In this document: piece by piece, positions 1 through 8,722 of the stretch
How positions within the stretch are numbered: position 1 is the first letter of the stretch
How the letters are laid out: each line of letters begins with the position of its first letter
Assembly (NCBI GenBank): GCA_965223255.1
Contig: CBDCWA010000004.1
Span: 2,480,001-2,544,000, forward strand
Direction: 5' to 3'
Source: CBDCWA01 sp965223255
GTDB taxonomy: Bacteria > Pseudomonadota > Alphaproteobacteria > Rhizobiales > Hyphomicrobiaceae
DNA: 64,000 nucleotides
Program-made: the position numbers and the translations under genes
The notes under the pieces: model-generated
Told to the model about the DNA's origin: nothing
Seen by the model: only the letters and a program-made list of their open reading frames with translations
Databases searched by the model: none

Positions 1-431
1 AGTCGCTTAGAATTCACTTGAAGCGTGGAGAGCGAATATATCTAAACGGCGCCGTGATAGAGGTCGATCGGAAAGTCAGCCTAACTTTCCTCAACAATGT
101 GTCATTCTTGTTAGCGCAACACGTCATGCAGCCCGAAGAGGCAACGACTCCTCTTAAGCAGCTCTATATTCTTATTCAAACGATGCTGATCGTGCCGAAG
201 GAAGCGCAGTCACTTAAAGGTACTGTGTCCGAATTCATTGAGCAGACGAAAATTGTGTATGGCTCGGACGTTATTGCCAGGGAGCTTTCCAAGATCGAAG
301 AGCTAATTGTTCTCGATCGTTATTATGAGGCAATGAAAAGTCTTAGTGTGTTGTTTGACCTTGAAGCTCAGTTGCCCAAGGCAGAGGTTGTCAATCTTGA
401 ACCAGAGCTCATGGAGTCGACATGCTCGTAA
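1..431 (+). CDS. flbT: Flagellar biosynthesis regulator FlbT (5' end outside window)
   Basis: FlbT acts post-transcriptionally on flagellin mRNA in alphaproteobacteria, coupling flagellin synthesis to assembly. The reading frame is already open at the left edge (from base 3) and the visible N-terminus, LRIHLKRGERIYLNGAVI, matches the start of the FlbT family. The true start therefore lies just upstream of the window, and the TTG at 18 is not the start. The middle, LLAQHVMQPEEATTP, is also typical of the family. The stop TAA at 429-431 overlaps the ATG of flgD at 422, which points to translational coupling in a flagellar operon. The family call is firm. Only the first few residues are missing. 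Confidence 0.9.
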   Translation, partial: SLRIHLKRGERIYLNGAVIEVDRKVSLTFLNNVSFLLAQHVMQPEEATTPLKQLYILIQTMLIVPKEAQSLKGTVSEFIEQTKIVYGSDVIARELSKIEELIVLDRYYEAMKSLSVLFDLEAQLPKAEVVNLEPELMESTCS

Positions 432-835
432 CAAACAACGCCACATCACCGGCCGCGACATCAGTTGACAATTCGCAATCGAAGGTAAGCCAGAACACAC
501 TTGATTATACGGCCTTTCTTCGGTTGCTGGTGGAGCAATTGAAGCATCAGGATCCCACCGAGCCCATGAAGGCATCGGAGCAACTTGCTCAGCTTGCAGC
601 CTTCTCAAGCGTCGAGCAGACAGTTCAGACAAATAAGAAGCTCGACGACATCATTTCGCTGCTTTCTGTTTCGCAAGCCGGCAACCTTGTTGGCAAAAAC
701 ATTGTTAGCGCGGATGGCAAACAGACTGGGCAAGTAGAAAGCGTGAAGGTTGGTACGGACGGTGCGACGGCCGTTCTCAAAAATGGTGCAGAAGTTACGT
801 TGACCCGAGGCTATCAGGTAATCTCGCATGAATGA
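422..835 (+). CDS. flgD: Flagellar hook assembly protein FlgD (short form)
   Basis: FlgD caps the growing hook and is needed for addition of hook subunits outside the cell. The 137-residue product has the conserved N-terminal block around residues 28-65, with YTAFLRLLVEQLKHQDPTEP followed by a Q-rich stretch (QLAQLAAFSSVEQ). The C-terminal region of larger FlgD proteins (the Ig-like part) is mostly absent, as is usual for the compact alphaproteobacterial form. The ATG lies inside the end of flbT, and the end overlaps fliQ by 8 bases, so the three genes are probably co-translated. Confidence 0.9.
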   Translation: MLVTNNATSPAATSVDNSQSKVSQNTLDYTAFLRLLVEQLKHQDPTEPMKASEQLAQLAAFSSVEQTVQTNKKLDDIISLLSVSQAGNLVGKNIVSADGKQTGQVESVKVGTDGATAVLKNGAEVTLTRGYQVISHE

Positions 836-1094
836 TAGCGCCGCACTAGAACTCGTCCGCATGGCCATATGGACTACGATATATGCGGCAGGACCAGCTG
901 TGATATCGGCCATGGTTGTCGGAATCATCATCTCCTTGTTTCAGGCGCTGACTCAGATTCAAGAGATTACGCTGACCTTTGTACCCAAGATTATTATGCT
1001 CCTGGCCGTATCTATCCTAACAGCGCCATTCATTGGTGCGGTTTTGTACCGTTTTTCTGAGGAAGTGTACTCACATATATCCAGTGGTTTTTGA
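828..1094 (+). CDS. fliQ: Flagellar export gate protein FliQ
   Basis: This 88-residue inner-membrane protein has two hydrophobic helices (about residues 15-40 and 53-75), the size and layout of FliQ, a component of the FliPQR export gate of the flagellar type III secretion system. The block ISLFQALTQIQEITLTFVPK is characteristic. The ATG overlaps the end of flgD. About 70 bases separate it from flhA, which encodes another component of the same export machine. Confidence 0.95.
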   Translation: MNDSAALELVRMAIWTTIYAAGPAVISAMVVGIIISLFQALTQIQEITLTFVPKIIMLLAVSILTAPFIGAVLYRFSEEVYSHISSGF

Positions 1095-1163
1095 TGTGAA
1101 TCGCATCGTGTCTGCGTAAGCCAAAGTAGCTGACTCTCAATTGAAAGCTGAAGAGAGGAGTTC

Positions 1164-3260
1164 GTGAGCATGCAGGCTTACGAGGCATCAGGCAACGTCA
1201 AGTCATCCCGCATCTTGAGACTAGATGTGGGTTTTGCTGGCGGTGTCATCTTTATGTTGATGATTCTGTTTCTTCCCCTGCCTCCGTTTCTGATCGATGT
1301 CGGGCTGGCTTTTTCAATAACGTTCGCCATCCTGATTCTAATGGTGGCATTGTGGATCGAAAAGCCTTTAGATTTTTCCGCATTTCCAACAATTCTCCTC
1401 ATCGCAACGATGCTGCGATTGTCGCTGAATATTGCCACAACCAGGCTTATTCTGAGTGAGGGTGACAATGGGCCGGACGCTGCCGGTCAGGTGATTTTCG
1501 GCTTTTCAAACTTCATAATGGCCGGAGATTTTGTAATCGGGACCATTGTGTTTCTTATTCTCGTGATCGTGAACTTCATGGTCATCACAAAGGGGGCAAC
1601 CCGAATTGCAGAGGTTGGTGCCAGGTTCACGTTGGATGCCATTCCAGGCAAGCAAATGGCAATCGATGCAGATCTGTCATCTGGCACTATAGATGAAAAT
1701 GAAGCTGCGCGCCGCCGTCGTGAGTTGGAGGAGGAGAGCGCCTTTTATGGTGCCATGGATGGGGCTTCCAAGTTCGTTAGAGGTGATGCAATAGCGGGCT
1801 TGATTATCACCGCGGTCAATATATTTGGTGGAATAATAATTGGAACGCTTAGTCACGGCATGTCGCCGGCGACGGCGGCAAGCGTCTTCACCAAATTGTC
1901 TGTCGGTGACGGCCTTGTCTCGCAGATTCCTGCACTCGTTGTTTCGCTCGCGGCCGGATTGCTGGTAGCGAAGGGGGGCACCAGGGGGTCTACGGATCGG
2001 GCGGTGTTCGGCCAGCTTGGCGGCTACCCCAGGGCGATGCTGGTTGCCGCAGTCGTACTGGTGCTGCTCGCGCTGGCTCCCGGACTTCCCTTCTTACCCT
2101 TCGTCCTTTTTGGCCTGCTGTTGGTTGTCCTGGCATTCACTATTTCTTCCGCCAGGGAGAAGGAAGCGGCTGAGAAAAAGGTTGCCGAAGAAACCAAGGA
2201 GACGAGCAACAAGGAAACACAAAAAGGCGGCTTCAAGCAGACTTTGCAGATTCCTGAGATTGAACTGTGCATTGGCATGCAGTTGTCGAGCGCATTCCTA
2301 CCTCAACACGAGGAGTTTGCGTTGCGTGTCAGTCGAATGCGCAAAAAGTTCGCGAAGGAGTATGGCCTAGTCATACCTGACATCAAGATGTCAGATGACC
2401 TGTCGATTGGTGCGAAAGCATACGAAATCAAGCTGCATGGTACCACTGTTGCGAGCGGGGAATTGAGAATCGGAGATGTACTGGTGATCACCGGTAACGG
2501 GCCGGTGCCGGATGTTTTGGGGGATGAGGTTCGCGAGCCAGCTTTCGGAATGAAGGCTGTCTGGATATCCGAGATGTTTAAGGAGAATCTGAAACAAGGT
2601 GGTTTCACGCCAATTGACTGCGGATCGGTATGTCTGACGCATTTGGGCGAAGTTATTCGCAACAACTTGGCTCAGCTCCTCTCATACAAAGATGCAAGGT
2701 TCTTGTTAGACCAACTTGACGTCGACTATCGTCGATTGCTTGACGAACTTGTACCGTCGCAGATTTCGTACTCCGGCCTGCAGGGCATTTTAAAAAGTCT
2801 CTTGGCCGAGCGCGTGTCGATCCGGAATATCCAATTGATCTTAGAGGCGGTAGCCGAGATCGTGCCGCAGGTGCAGCGATCAGAACAGATTGTGGAGCAT
2901 GTGCGCGCGCGACTATCTCAGCAAATTTGTGGTGATATTTCTGATGCCGGTGTCTTAAAGCTCATCAGGCTAGGTCCAAAGTGGGACGGTGCGTTTAGTC
3001 GTGGTCTGAAGAAAGATGGACGTGGAGAGGTCATTGAATTCGACATAGAGCCGAGCGAGATCGAGGTTTTTGGCGATGAAGCTGCCAAGACTATTGGTCA
3101 GTATATGGATGCCGGCGAGCGTTGTGCCGTTCTTACAACGCCGGATGCGCGCCCCTTTGTTCGAATGATTATTGAACGACTATTTCCCACAATGCCGGTT
3201 CTGTCTCACACAGAGATTGCAAGGGGCTTTCCTGTAAAGACCCTTGGGGCGATTTCATGA
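1164..3260 (+). CDS. flhA: Flagellar export gate protein FlhA
   Basis: FlhA forms the nonameric export gate that receives substrate-chaperone complexes. The product is about 696-698 residues, the usual length. The N-terminal half has some eight hydrophobic segments and the FHIPEP-type loop (residues about 140-200, including ARFTLDAIPGKQMAIDADL). The C-terminal half is the cytoplasmic domain. The GTG at 1164 gives the longest form, but the Shine-Dalgarno GAGGAG at 1155-1160 sits better (9 bases) before the ATG at 1170, so translation probably begins there. The end overlaps fliR by 4 bases. Confidence 0.97.
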   Translation: MSMQAYEASGNVKSSRILRLDVGFAGGVIFMLMILFLPLPPFLIDVGLAFSITFAILILMVALWIEKPLDFSAFPTILLIATMLRLSLNIATTRLILSEGDNGPDAAGQVIFGFSNFIMAGDFVIGTIVFLILVIVNFMVITKGATRIAEVGARFTLDAIPGKQMAIDADLSSGTIDENEAARRRRELEEESAFYGAMDGASKFVRGDAIAGLIITAVNIFGGIIIGTLSHGMSPATAASVFTKLSVGDGLVSQIPALVVSLAAGLLVAKGGTRGSTDRAVFGQLGGYPRAMLVAAVVLVLLALAPGLPFLPFVLFGLLLVVLAFTISSAREKEAAEKKVAEETKETSNKETQKGGFKQTLQIPEIELCIGMQLSSAFLPQHEEFALRVSRMRKKFAKEYGLVIPDIKMSDDLSIGAKAYEIKLHGTTVASGELRIGDVLVITGNGPVPDVLGDEVREPAFGMKAVWISEMFKENLKQGGFTPIDCGSVCLTHLGEVIRNNLAQLLSYKDARFLLDQLDVDYRRLLDELVPSQISYSGLQGILKSLLAERVSIRNIQLILEAVAEIVPQVQRSEQIVEHVRARLSQQICGDISDAGVLKLIRLGPKWDGAFSRGLKKDGRGEVIEFDIEPSEIEVFGDEAAKTIGQYMDAGERCAVLTTPDARPFVRMIIERLFPTMPVLSHTEIARGFPVKTLGAIS

Positions 3261-4009
3261 TCGACTGGCTCGTTCAGTCGCCGGTAGAGATACTTATTGT
3301 ATTTTGTCGAGTGGGCAGTGCTCTTGCCGTCTTGCCGGGTTACTCGAGTTTGCGCATTCCGGTTCAGGTCAAACTATTCTTTGCTTTGTTGTTCTCGGTG
3401 TGTGTGACCTTGCTTCTTCCTCCAATTGGCAAGAGTGTCACCGAGGGCGCTGGTATCGCTCGGCTCATTGAGATCATTGTCAATGAGATACTGATCGGAT
3501 TGACATTCGGTCTGCTTGCAAGGCTGGTCTTCGAGGCGCTGCAGTTTTGCGCAGTTGCTATATCGAACTTTGTCGGATTTTCAGGAACATTGGGCGCCCA
3601 GGTGGACGGGGCAGAGCCAATTGCTGCCGTGTCCAGTTTGATAACATTGACAGCCACCATGCTGATTTTCGTCGGAGATTTGCATGTGATCTACCTTCAG
3701 GGTGTCCTGGCAAGCTATGATCTCCTGCCACTTGCTTCTGGTTTTAAACCAGGACCAATGTTGGGAGACTTGATGGAGGTGCTATCCAAGTACTTCATAG
3801 TAGCTCTGCAATTATGTAGCCCCTTCCTAATGTTCTCGGTGTTGATAAATACGCTCTTCGGTATCGTGAACAAATTAATACCGCAGATCCCAATCTATTT
3901 TGTCTCATTGCCCTTCATCCTCTTGGGAGGATTGATTTTGTTGTATTTCACAGTGTCCGACTTACTGAATATTTTTTATGGCCTTGCAAGGAATTGGACG
4001 GGAAGCTGA
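3257..4009 (+). CDS. fliR: Flagellar export gate protein FliR
   Basis: This 250-residue, strongly hydrophobic protein is of FliR length and has about six predicted membrane segments. It carries the typical internal block FVGFSGTLGAQVDGAEPIAA, which corresponds to the conserved region around helix 3. It completes the fliQ-flhA-fliR set of export-gate genes. The ATG overlaps the last codons of flhA (ATGA). No flhB follows, unlike the enteric order. Instead, small assembly genes come next. Confidence 0.95.
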   Translation: MIDWLVQSPVEILIVFCRVGSALAVLPGYSSLRIPVQVKLFFALLFSVCVTLLLPPIGKSVTEGAGIARLIEIIVNEILIGLTFGLLARLVFEALQFCAVAISNFVGFSGTLGAQVDGAEPIAAVSSLITLTATMLIFVGDLHVIYLQGVLASYDLLPLASGFKPGPMLGDLMEVLSKYFIVALQLCSPFLMFSVLINTLFGIVNKLIPQIPIYFVSLPFILLGGLILLYFTVSDLLNIFYGLARNWTGS

Positions 4010-4011
4010 CA

Positions 4012-4398
4012 ATGGACACGCCTCGCAGAGGAAAGACTATTCGCAGGATCGCACGCCTAAGAGAAGTGATTTGGAATTTCGAAGTCACCGAGTTGGCCAA
4101 GTTGAACAGTGCACTTCGAGAACTAAAGGCCCACCGTCGTGCACTATTATCTGAAACGCTCAATGACGAAGCATTGCAGGATATTTTCAATTTGGCGCGG
4201 GAGACGAGGCTCAAGAAAATCGATAAGTCGATAGCAGAGTTGGAACGCGCAGTGAGCGAGCAAGAAGAGCGTAGTCTGAAAGAAAGGAGCTTTTTTCGAT
4301 CAGCAGAGCGGCGGCAGGCCTCCTGCCAGGAACAGGAAGGCAGAGATGCGGCAGCCAAGGATTTAAGTAGACTTGTTGAGTTGATCCTACAAAAATAA
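4012..4398 (+). CDS. FliJ-like coiled-coil flagellar protein
   Basis: The 128-residue product starts at the ATG at 4012, three bases after the fliR stop. It is charged and almost entirely helix-forming (heptad-like stretches at about residues 20-60 and 75-120), with no membrane segment. Size, charge and position directly after fliR are what one expects of FliJ, the stalk of the export ATPase and chaperone escort, but sequence similarity of FliJ proteins is low. The assignment rests on context and shape, not on a motif. An upstream TTG at 3994 would overlap fliR and is less likely. Confidence 0.5.
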   Translation: MDTPRRGKTIRRIARLREVIWNFEVTELAKLNSALRELKAHRRALLSETLNDEALQDIFNLARETRLKKIDKSIAELERAVSEQEERSLKERSFFRSAERRQASCQEQEGRDAAAKDLSRLVELILQK

Positions 4399-4482
4399 TG
4401 TCAGCTTGCGACAAGCTGCCTATCGTAAAATCGTCGAGAAAATCTAGCTTGATGGATCTGGACCCCGCAAGGAGAGCGCTAG

Positions 4483-4857
4483 GTGGCGATAACTCATGTT
4501 TCCGCACTAAATGGTGAAAGCCCCCCGGCAAAGTTTCGGGAAACGGATGCAGGGACCGGACCGTCTGGGGCGACGTCTACGACTAGTGCGCCTCAGGATG
4601 CAAAATCTACCGGAAAGGTTGAGCCGCCCGAGCAATACGTGGCCTTTGAATCTTTCATTCTGAGCGCGTTCATCGAAAACATGTTGCCAAAAAATACTGA
4701 AACGGTTTTCGGAAAAGGGGTCGCTGGCAGCACTTGGAAGTCGATGCTTTCTGATGTCTTGGGGGCACAACTTGCCAAAAGCGGCGGTGTGGGAATTGCT
4801 GAGAGCTTATTAAAAGCAGACTACAACGCCCCTAAGAGTTCCAAAGTTCAGAAATAG
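4483..4857 (+). CDS. Rod-binding protein, FlgJ N-terminal/CheL-like
   Basis: The 124-residue product begins with GTG at 4483, 8 bases after the Shine-Dalgarno AAGGAG at 4469-4474. The first 50 residues are low-complexity. The C-terminal half (FESFILSAFIENMLPK, then VFGKGVAGSTWKSMLSDVLG) matches the rod-binding domain found at the N-terminus of FlgJ and in the short alphaproteobacterial CheL. It would help rod assembly in the periplasm. There is no muramidase domain. Its place in the flagellar operon supports the call. Confidence 0.8.
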   Translation: MAITHVSALNGESPPAKFRETDAGTGPSGATSTTSAPQDAKSTGKVEPPEQYVAFESFILSAFIENMLPKNTETVFGKGVAGSTWKSMLSDVLGAQLAKSGGVGIAESLLKADYNAPKSSKVQK

Positions 4858-4937
4858 GAGTCGTCGCGTTGCAGCGCGTCGCGGATAGCGCACGTTTCGA
4901 TCAATTCGATTGATCTTGGTGAGGGGAGATCGCAGCA

Positions 4938-5297
4938 GTGACAAATACCATCAGGCCTCTGGAAGTCGCTGGTCGCCATGAAGCTATTGAACGATTGGTG
5001 CAACTTCTGGAGCAAGAAAATCGAGCCTTGCGGGAAGGCAAATTTGAATATCTTGCAAGGAACAATGAGCACAAGGCGCAAGCGACTCTAGAATTGAGCC
5101 TGGCTCTTTCAGACCCTTCCGCCTGGAGGGACCATCCTTTAACCCTGGAGAAGCTTGAGCTGCTCCAAAAATGCTTGAAAGACAATTCGAGATTGCTTGA
5201 AAAGCACCTGGGAGCAATTCAAGAAATAGCAGAAACGATTGCGAGCTCTATCCGAGATGGAGAGCATGATGGAACTTATTCACGCGCGATCTTGTGA
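4938..5297 (+). CDS. FlgN-like flagellar chaperone candidate
   Basis: GTG start at 4938 preceded by GAGGGGAG (4921-4928). The 119-residue product is helical and soluble: it has an N-terminal ERLVQLLEQENRALREGKFE stretch and two further helices ending in AIQEIAETI. This resembles FlgN-type export chaperones for hook-associated proteins, which open with a leucine-rich helix and the LxxEnxaL pattern. The family is weakly conserved, so the assignment relies on size, helix content and neighbours. It sits 80 bases after the rod-binding gene and 18 bases before the next gene. Confidence 0.55.
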   Translation: MTNTIRPLEVAGRHEAIERLVQLLEQENRALREGKFEYLARNNEHKAQATLELSLALSDPSAWRDHPLTLEKLELLQKCLKDNSRLLEKHLGAIQEIAETIASSIRDGEHDGTYSRAIL

Positions 5298-5315
5298 TTT
5301 ACTGAGAGCATAGAA

Positions 5316-5753
5316 ATGCTGCGGGCTATTGTTTTTTGCATTTGGTCGATTGCCGTTACATGCTCGTCAGCGTTTGTAACGGTGAAATGGCTCGAGCGTC
5401 CCAAAGTTTCTGCAGACGAAGAAAAGAAAACTAAGACGGCGGATCTAAAGGTCGGGCAGGTCATTGTGCCGATCATTTCAGCCAAAGGTTTGGTTGGGTA
5501 TGCTGTGGCAGCATTTTCTGTGAAATACGATACAAAAATCGAAGAACTCGAAGAGGTCTCATTAAGTGCTGTTGCGCGCGATGAAGCATACAAAATGTTG
5601 TATTCTGATTCTGATATTGATTTATCCAAGCCCAAGAAGGGTCATGCGAAGCGATTTTCCGAGTTGATGAAAAATAACCTGAACAAGCGTCTCGGCGGCA
5701 ATTGGATTGGCGAGGTTCTCATATCCGAGCTTCTATTCGTGCCAAAGCGATAA
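5316..5753 (+). CDS. FliL-like single-pass membrane protein
   Basis: The 145-residue product has one N-terminal membrane segment (about residues 3-24), a short charged linker and a periplasmic-type domain of about 100 residues. The domain contains GQVIVPIISAKGLVGYAVAA and ends in a helix followed by WIGEVLISELLFVPKR. FliL proteins, which sit around the stator, have this topology and a similar closing strand, so a FliL-like role is plausible. The similarity is too weak to assert it. It is the last gene of the flagellar operon, with no clear terminator after it. Confidence 0.45.
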   Translation: MLRAIVFCIWSIAVTCSSAFVTVKWLERPKVSADEEKKTKTADLKVGQVIVPIISAKGLVGYAVAAFSVKYDTKIEELEEVSLSAVARDEAYKMLYSDSDIDLSKPKKGHAKRFSELMKNNLNKRLGGNWIGEVLISELLFVPKR

Positions 5754-6101
5754 TCTAGTCTGACGAACTTGGTTTTTTGGATATGAGCTTATACTTCAGC
5801 GTTTTCCTCACACGCGTAGTGGGTCAACGTCCCGGGCCAGATTGCCGCTCACAAAATCAATAAGATCGACGCGCTACGCCATTGGCAGCTTTAGGGCGCA
5901 AACTGAGCTGTAACCGGTAAGGAACGCTGTTGTTGTTAGTCGAAAGGCGACTGTCGGCAATTCAACCTAATATGCGGCGTTCAAGACCCGGTGTTGAACT
6001 GATTAAATCATCGCTCGATCGCGGGTTTCTAGAGGGTACGAGGATAGTGTGCCCCCCTTGAGCGGATGAGGGGCATTGACACTTCCACGCCGGAGATCCA
6101 G
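5754..6101. other. Gene-free stretch after the flagellar operon
   Basis: About 350 bases without a credible coding region on either strand. Short open frames here lack ribosome binding sites and family signatures. No hairpin with a T-run was found that would end the flagellar transcript. Confidence 0.6.
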
Positions 6102-6518
6102 TCACTCAGGTTTGGAATATGTCAGCGAACGCATGACAGTAAGTTTAGGCATCGGCGGTGTCGCCTGACTCTGCTTTTTCAAAATACTACGGTAATAGTC
6201 GACACCGCGCCATTCGAGGCAAATATGCTCTTGTGGTTCGTCGAGGTAATTGTAGAAGTGTAGTCCAATTGCATTTGCAGTGCTCCAGATGACTTCACAT
6301 CTAACGTGACTCCCATCGAGCAGTCTGAGCAAGACAGGATTGCCGATCTTCAAATCGTGCTCGAGCTCCAGGCCAATTCTTGCCCCGGCCTCGGACAAAT
6401 CATCAAGTCTTACCAACGCAATTTGCTTTGGCCCTACCAAATCGACGAGCTGGCCCGCTTCAAAACGATTGTGACGTCGTTTCTCGGACACCAGCGGAAT
6501 TGTCTCAATCTTTAACAT
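6102..6518 (-). CDS. PilZ domain protein
   Basis: The 138-residue product starting at the ATG at 6518 carries both halves of the c-di-GMP binding signature of PilZ domains: RRHNR (RxxxR) near residue 16 and DLSEAGARI ((D/N)xSxxG) near residue 41. A beta-rich domain follows up to about residue 90, and the tail is of unknown nature. A single-domain PilZ protein next to a flagellar operon may tune motility or surface attachment, which is inference. The frame stays open to 6632, but that longer form would read through the hairpin at 6537-6573. No Shine-Dalgarno is evident for the 6518 start. Confidence 0.8.
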   Translation of the reverse strand: MLKIETIPLVSEKRRHNRFEAGQLVDLVGPKQIALVRLDDLSEAGARIGLELEHDLKIGNPVLLRLLDGSHVRCEVIWSTANAIGLHFYNYLDEPQEHICLEWRGVDYYRSILKKQSQATPPMPKLTVMRSLTYSKPE

Positions 6519-6527
6519 CGAACCACT

Positions 6528-6573
6528 AAAAAAAGGGCCCGCTGCCGAAGTCCTCATAATTTTGGCAGTGGGC
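6528..6573 (-). terminator. Intrinsic-terminator-like hairpin in the PilZ leader
   Basis: Read on the minus strand, the ten-base arm GCCCACTGCC (6573-6564) and its partner GGCAGCGGGC (6546-6537) form a stem with one wobble pair and a 17-base loop. Two C and then seven T (6534-6528) follow. This is the layout of a Rho-independent terminator. It ends only about 10 bases before the PilZ ATG at 6518, so it could be an attenuator in the 5' leader, or the end of an unrecognised upstream transcript. Confidence 0.6.
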
Positions 6574-6632
6574 AGGAGAGGCGCAACCATCATGGCATGC
6601 GTAATCCAGTTCACCACCAGACTAGCAGACAA

Positions 6633-7012
6633 CCGTGATCTTTCGGTTCTAAGAATACCTAAAACCGGAGGCTGCCTATTAAGTATTTGTTAGGGTGGCA
6701 ACCTCAGGGCCTGCGGCCCCTGATACACCACTAGCACCATAGGTGTTGTGACGGCCTGCTCTCGATACGATTGATGGCTGGCATGGGTATAAGGACACAA
6801 CGAGATTTCGGGCCGTCCCGGAAGGTGGATAAAAAAGCGCGCGAGACGCACCATTGCATCACGGGGAGCGGCTAACACCCGGTAATAGGTAGATGTCAGC
6901 GATGGACGGATCACTTCCGTGATTTGATTCAAAAACATTCGGTGGTGTTTCGTGACGTAAAGCCGCCCGATCAGGTGCGCGGGCCAGGACCGGACTGAGG
7001 TATGAAATCGGG
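6633..7012. other. Stretch without a supported gene
   Basis: An 82-codon minus-strand frame (6690-6938) has no recognisable domain, hydrophobic pattern or ribosome binding site and is not annotated. A small G/C-rich dyad (6708-6720, GGGCC/GGCCC) is present. Nothing else is supported. Confidence 0.4.
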
Positions 7013-8314
7013 TTACGTGTTGAGGCCGTTACGCGGCGTATTCAACAGCAGGCGGTCAATGCAGCGCAGCGCCGCCAGCTGATGTCTCTTTTTGCCTTTT
7101 TTTCCGCTTCGCACGACGATCGGTACATGCGGCGGTATTCCGGAATCTTCCCAGGGACTGCTTGCCGAGTCGAGATAGATCTCGTTGGATAATGTGATTT
7201 CCCAGCCATTCGGCAATCGCTTGTCCAGCGTGTCCGACAGAATTCCCTCGGTCACCTGCCCAACATGAACTGTATTCGGCAGTGCGCGCATGGCCATAAC
7301 AAAAATTTCTGCCGCGCTCGCGGTTTCCTCGCTTGTTATAACGTAGACTGGCCCGGTGAACGGTGGTTGTTTGCTTGGTTCGATGTAGATAGGTTGCGGG
7401 GCAGATTCTGCGGCATCGCCGGCATACTTTTGGTAGCCAACAATTCTGTCAGGCGTGAAATAGCCTGCGATCTGACTGGAAATCACGTCTAGGCCACCGC
7501 CATTCAAGCTGACGTCAACAATAACGGCCTCGCAGGGCTCAAACGCCTGAATAGCTCGATCCATCGCTCGCGCAACTGCCTTACGACCGCCGCACCCTTC
7601 CATTGCACGAATACTTAACAAGCCAATTCTATCGTTGATCAGACCATATCGAATGGTCTTGCGTGCACCCTTTTTTAATGTCCCGCCCGCGAGTCTTTCG
7701 CCAATCCAACCTGTCCAATAGCCCGCCTCAGAAGGGGGAGGCGACGCAGCAGACACCGCGAGTTTCGCCCGCGCTATGTTCCGAGATACCGCATCGAAAC
7801 AATGCTTTTTCCCCCAAATTCTTGCCGACAGCGATACATGCCCGTCGCCGATCGGCGATAGCAGGCGCTCGAACAGTTGGAACAAATCCTTGTCGGACAT
7901 GTCAGGATGCAGCTGGCTTCGGCACGTGTTGACGTTTTGCTGCCAATCAACCTCGCGCAACGAAAAAAACGGATAGTGCGTATTGAAGAAGCCAACTAGG
8001 GAATCAAACACGACAAACGGATCATTTGATGGGGTGGAGAGATGCCCGGATGGAAGCGCATCGATTCTGTCGAATATATAGGCGTAACCGGACTCGTCCA
8101 TTGTCAAACGAACCGACTGTCCGCCATTGAAGAATTCAACCGTCCGACCAAGGTCATCCAATAGCCATGAGCCGGACTTCTGCTTCATACAAAAACCCGG
8201 CGTCACATCATAGGCACTGCATTTGCCGTTGCTGCTCTCGATAATCCAGCCGTACCCTCGTGATCGCCAAATTCCACTCAACTCTTGTGCAAGCCGCCTG
8301 CTTCCGGCAGACAT
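7013..8314 (-). CDS. S41 family peptidase (tail-specific protease-like)
   Basis: The start is set at the ATG at 8314, behind AAAGGAAA, which gives 433 residues. The C-terminal half has the S41 fold signature: IGLLSIRAMEG, then VIVDVSLNGGGLD, then TSEETASAAEIFVMAMRAL, in which the serine of TASAAE is the expected nucleophile, and HVGQVTEG. The N-terminal half is of unknown type and contains a YPFFSLREVDW block as seen in C-terminal-processing-like peptidases. No signal peptide or PDZ domain is evident, so a cytoplasmic or unusual location is possible. It stands alone between two gaps. Confidence 0.8.
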   Translation of the reverse strand: MSAGSRRLAQELSGIWRSRGYGWIIESSNGKCSAYDVTPGFCMKQKSGSWLLDDLGRTVEFFNGGQSVRLTMDESGYAYIFDRIDALPSGHLSTPSNDPFVVFDSLVGFFNTHYPFFSLREVDWQQNVNTCRSQLHPDMSDKDLFQLFERLLSPIGDGHVSLSARIWGKKHCFDAVSRNIARAKLAVSAASPPPSEAGYWTGWIGERLAGGTLKKGARKTIRYGLINDRIGLLSIRAMEGCGGRKAVARAMDRAIQAFEPCEAVIVDVSLNGGGLDVISSQIAGYFTPDRIVGYQKYAGDAAESAPQPIYIEPSKQPPFTGPVYVITSEETASAAEIFVMAMRALPNTVHVGQVTEGILSDTLDKRLPNGWEITLSNEIYLDSASSPWEDSGIPPHVPIVVRSGKKGKKRHQLAALRCIDRLLLNTPRNGLNT

Positions 8315-8722
8315 GTCGATTTCCTTTTCTTTCGATCCCGTCGGCGATAATAACACAAAGGAGCAGCGGTGCGATTGGTCACTCTGGCATGGTCGCCAGG
8401 CCATGAAATCCTCCGCCATTATCCTTGGCGCTGGTCGCTATTTATGCCCAGCTTGTTCGATCGGGCAATAAGATTTCGGCCTAAGGTTATTACTGCCCTT
8501 GACGATTTTCGCCAGACATGGAGCGGCAGCGCTTTCCAATCGGACGGGGGACGGTCGAGCGCTATTGAACGATCTGCCGCGGCTTTTGTTTCCAGTGGCT
8601 TCGACGAGGGGCTCAGCGTGCCTCAAGTGTCAAATGAGCCGGATCGCACGCCGACGAATTGGCAGCAAAGGGACCGCGCACTGTGCTCAAGCAATGTTCG
8701 GTTAAACTCCGCCAGAGAGCAC
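8315..8722. other. Intergenic stretch
   Basis: About 400 bases between the peptidase start and the end of the next minus-strand gene. A 127-codon plus-strand frame crosses it but has no ribosome binding site, domain or composition of a real protein, and it runs into the 3' end of the opposite gene. I see no RNA gene or clear terminator. Confidence 0.5.

Noticed and set aside
6690..6938. 82-codon minus-strand frame upstream of the PilZ leader
   Set aside because: No domain, no ribosome site and atypical composition.
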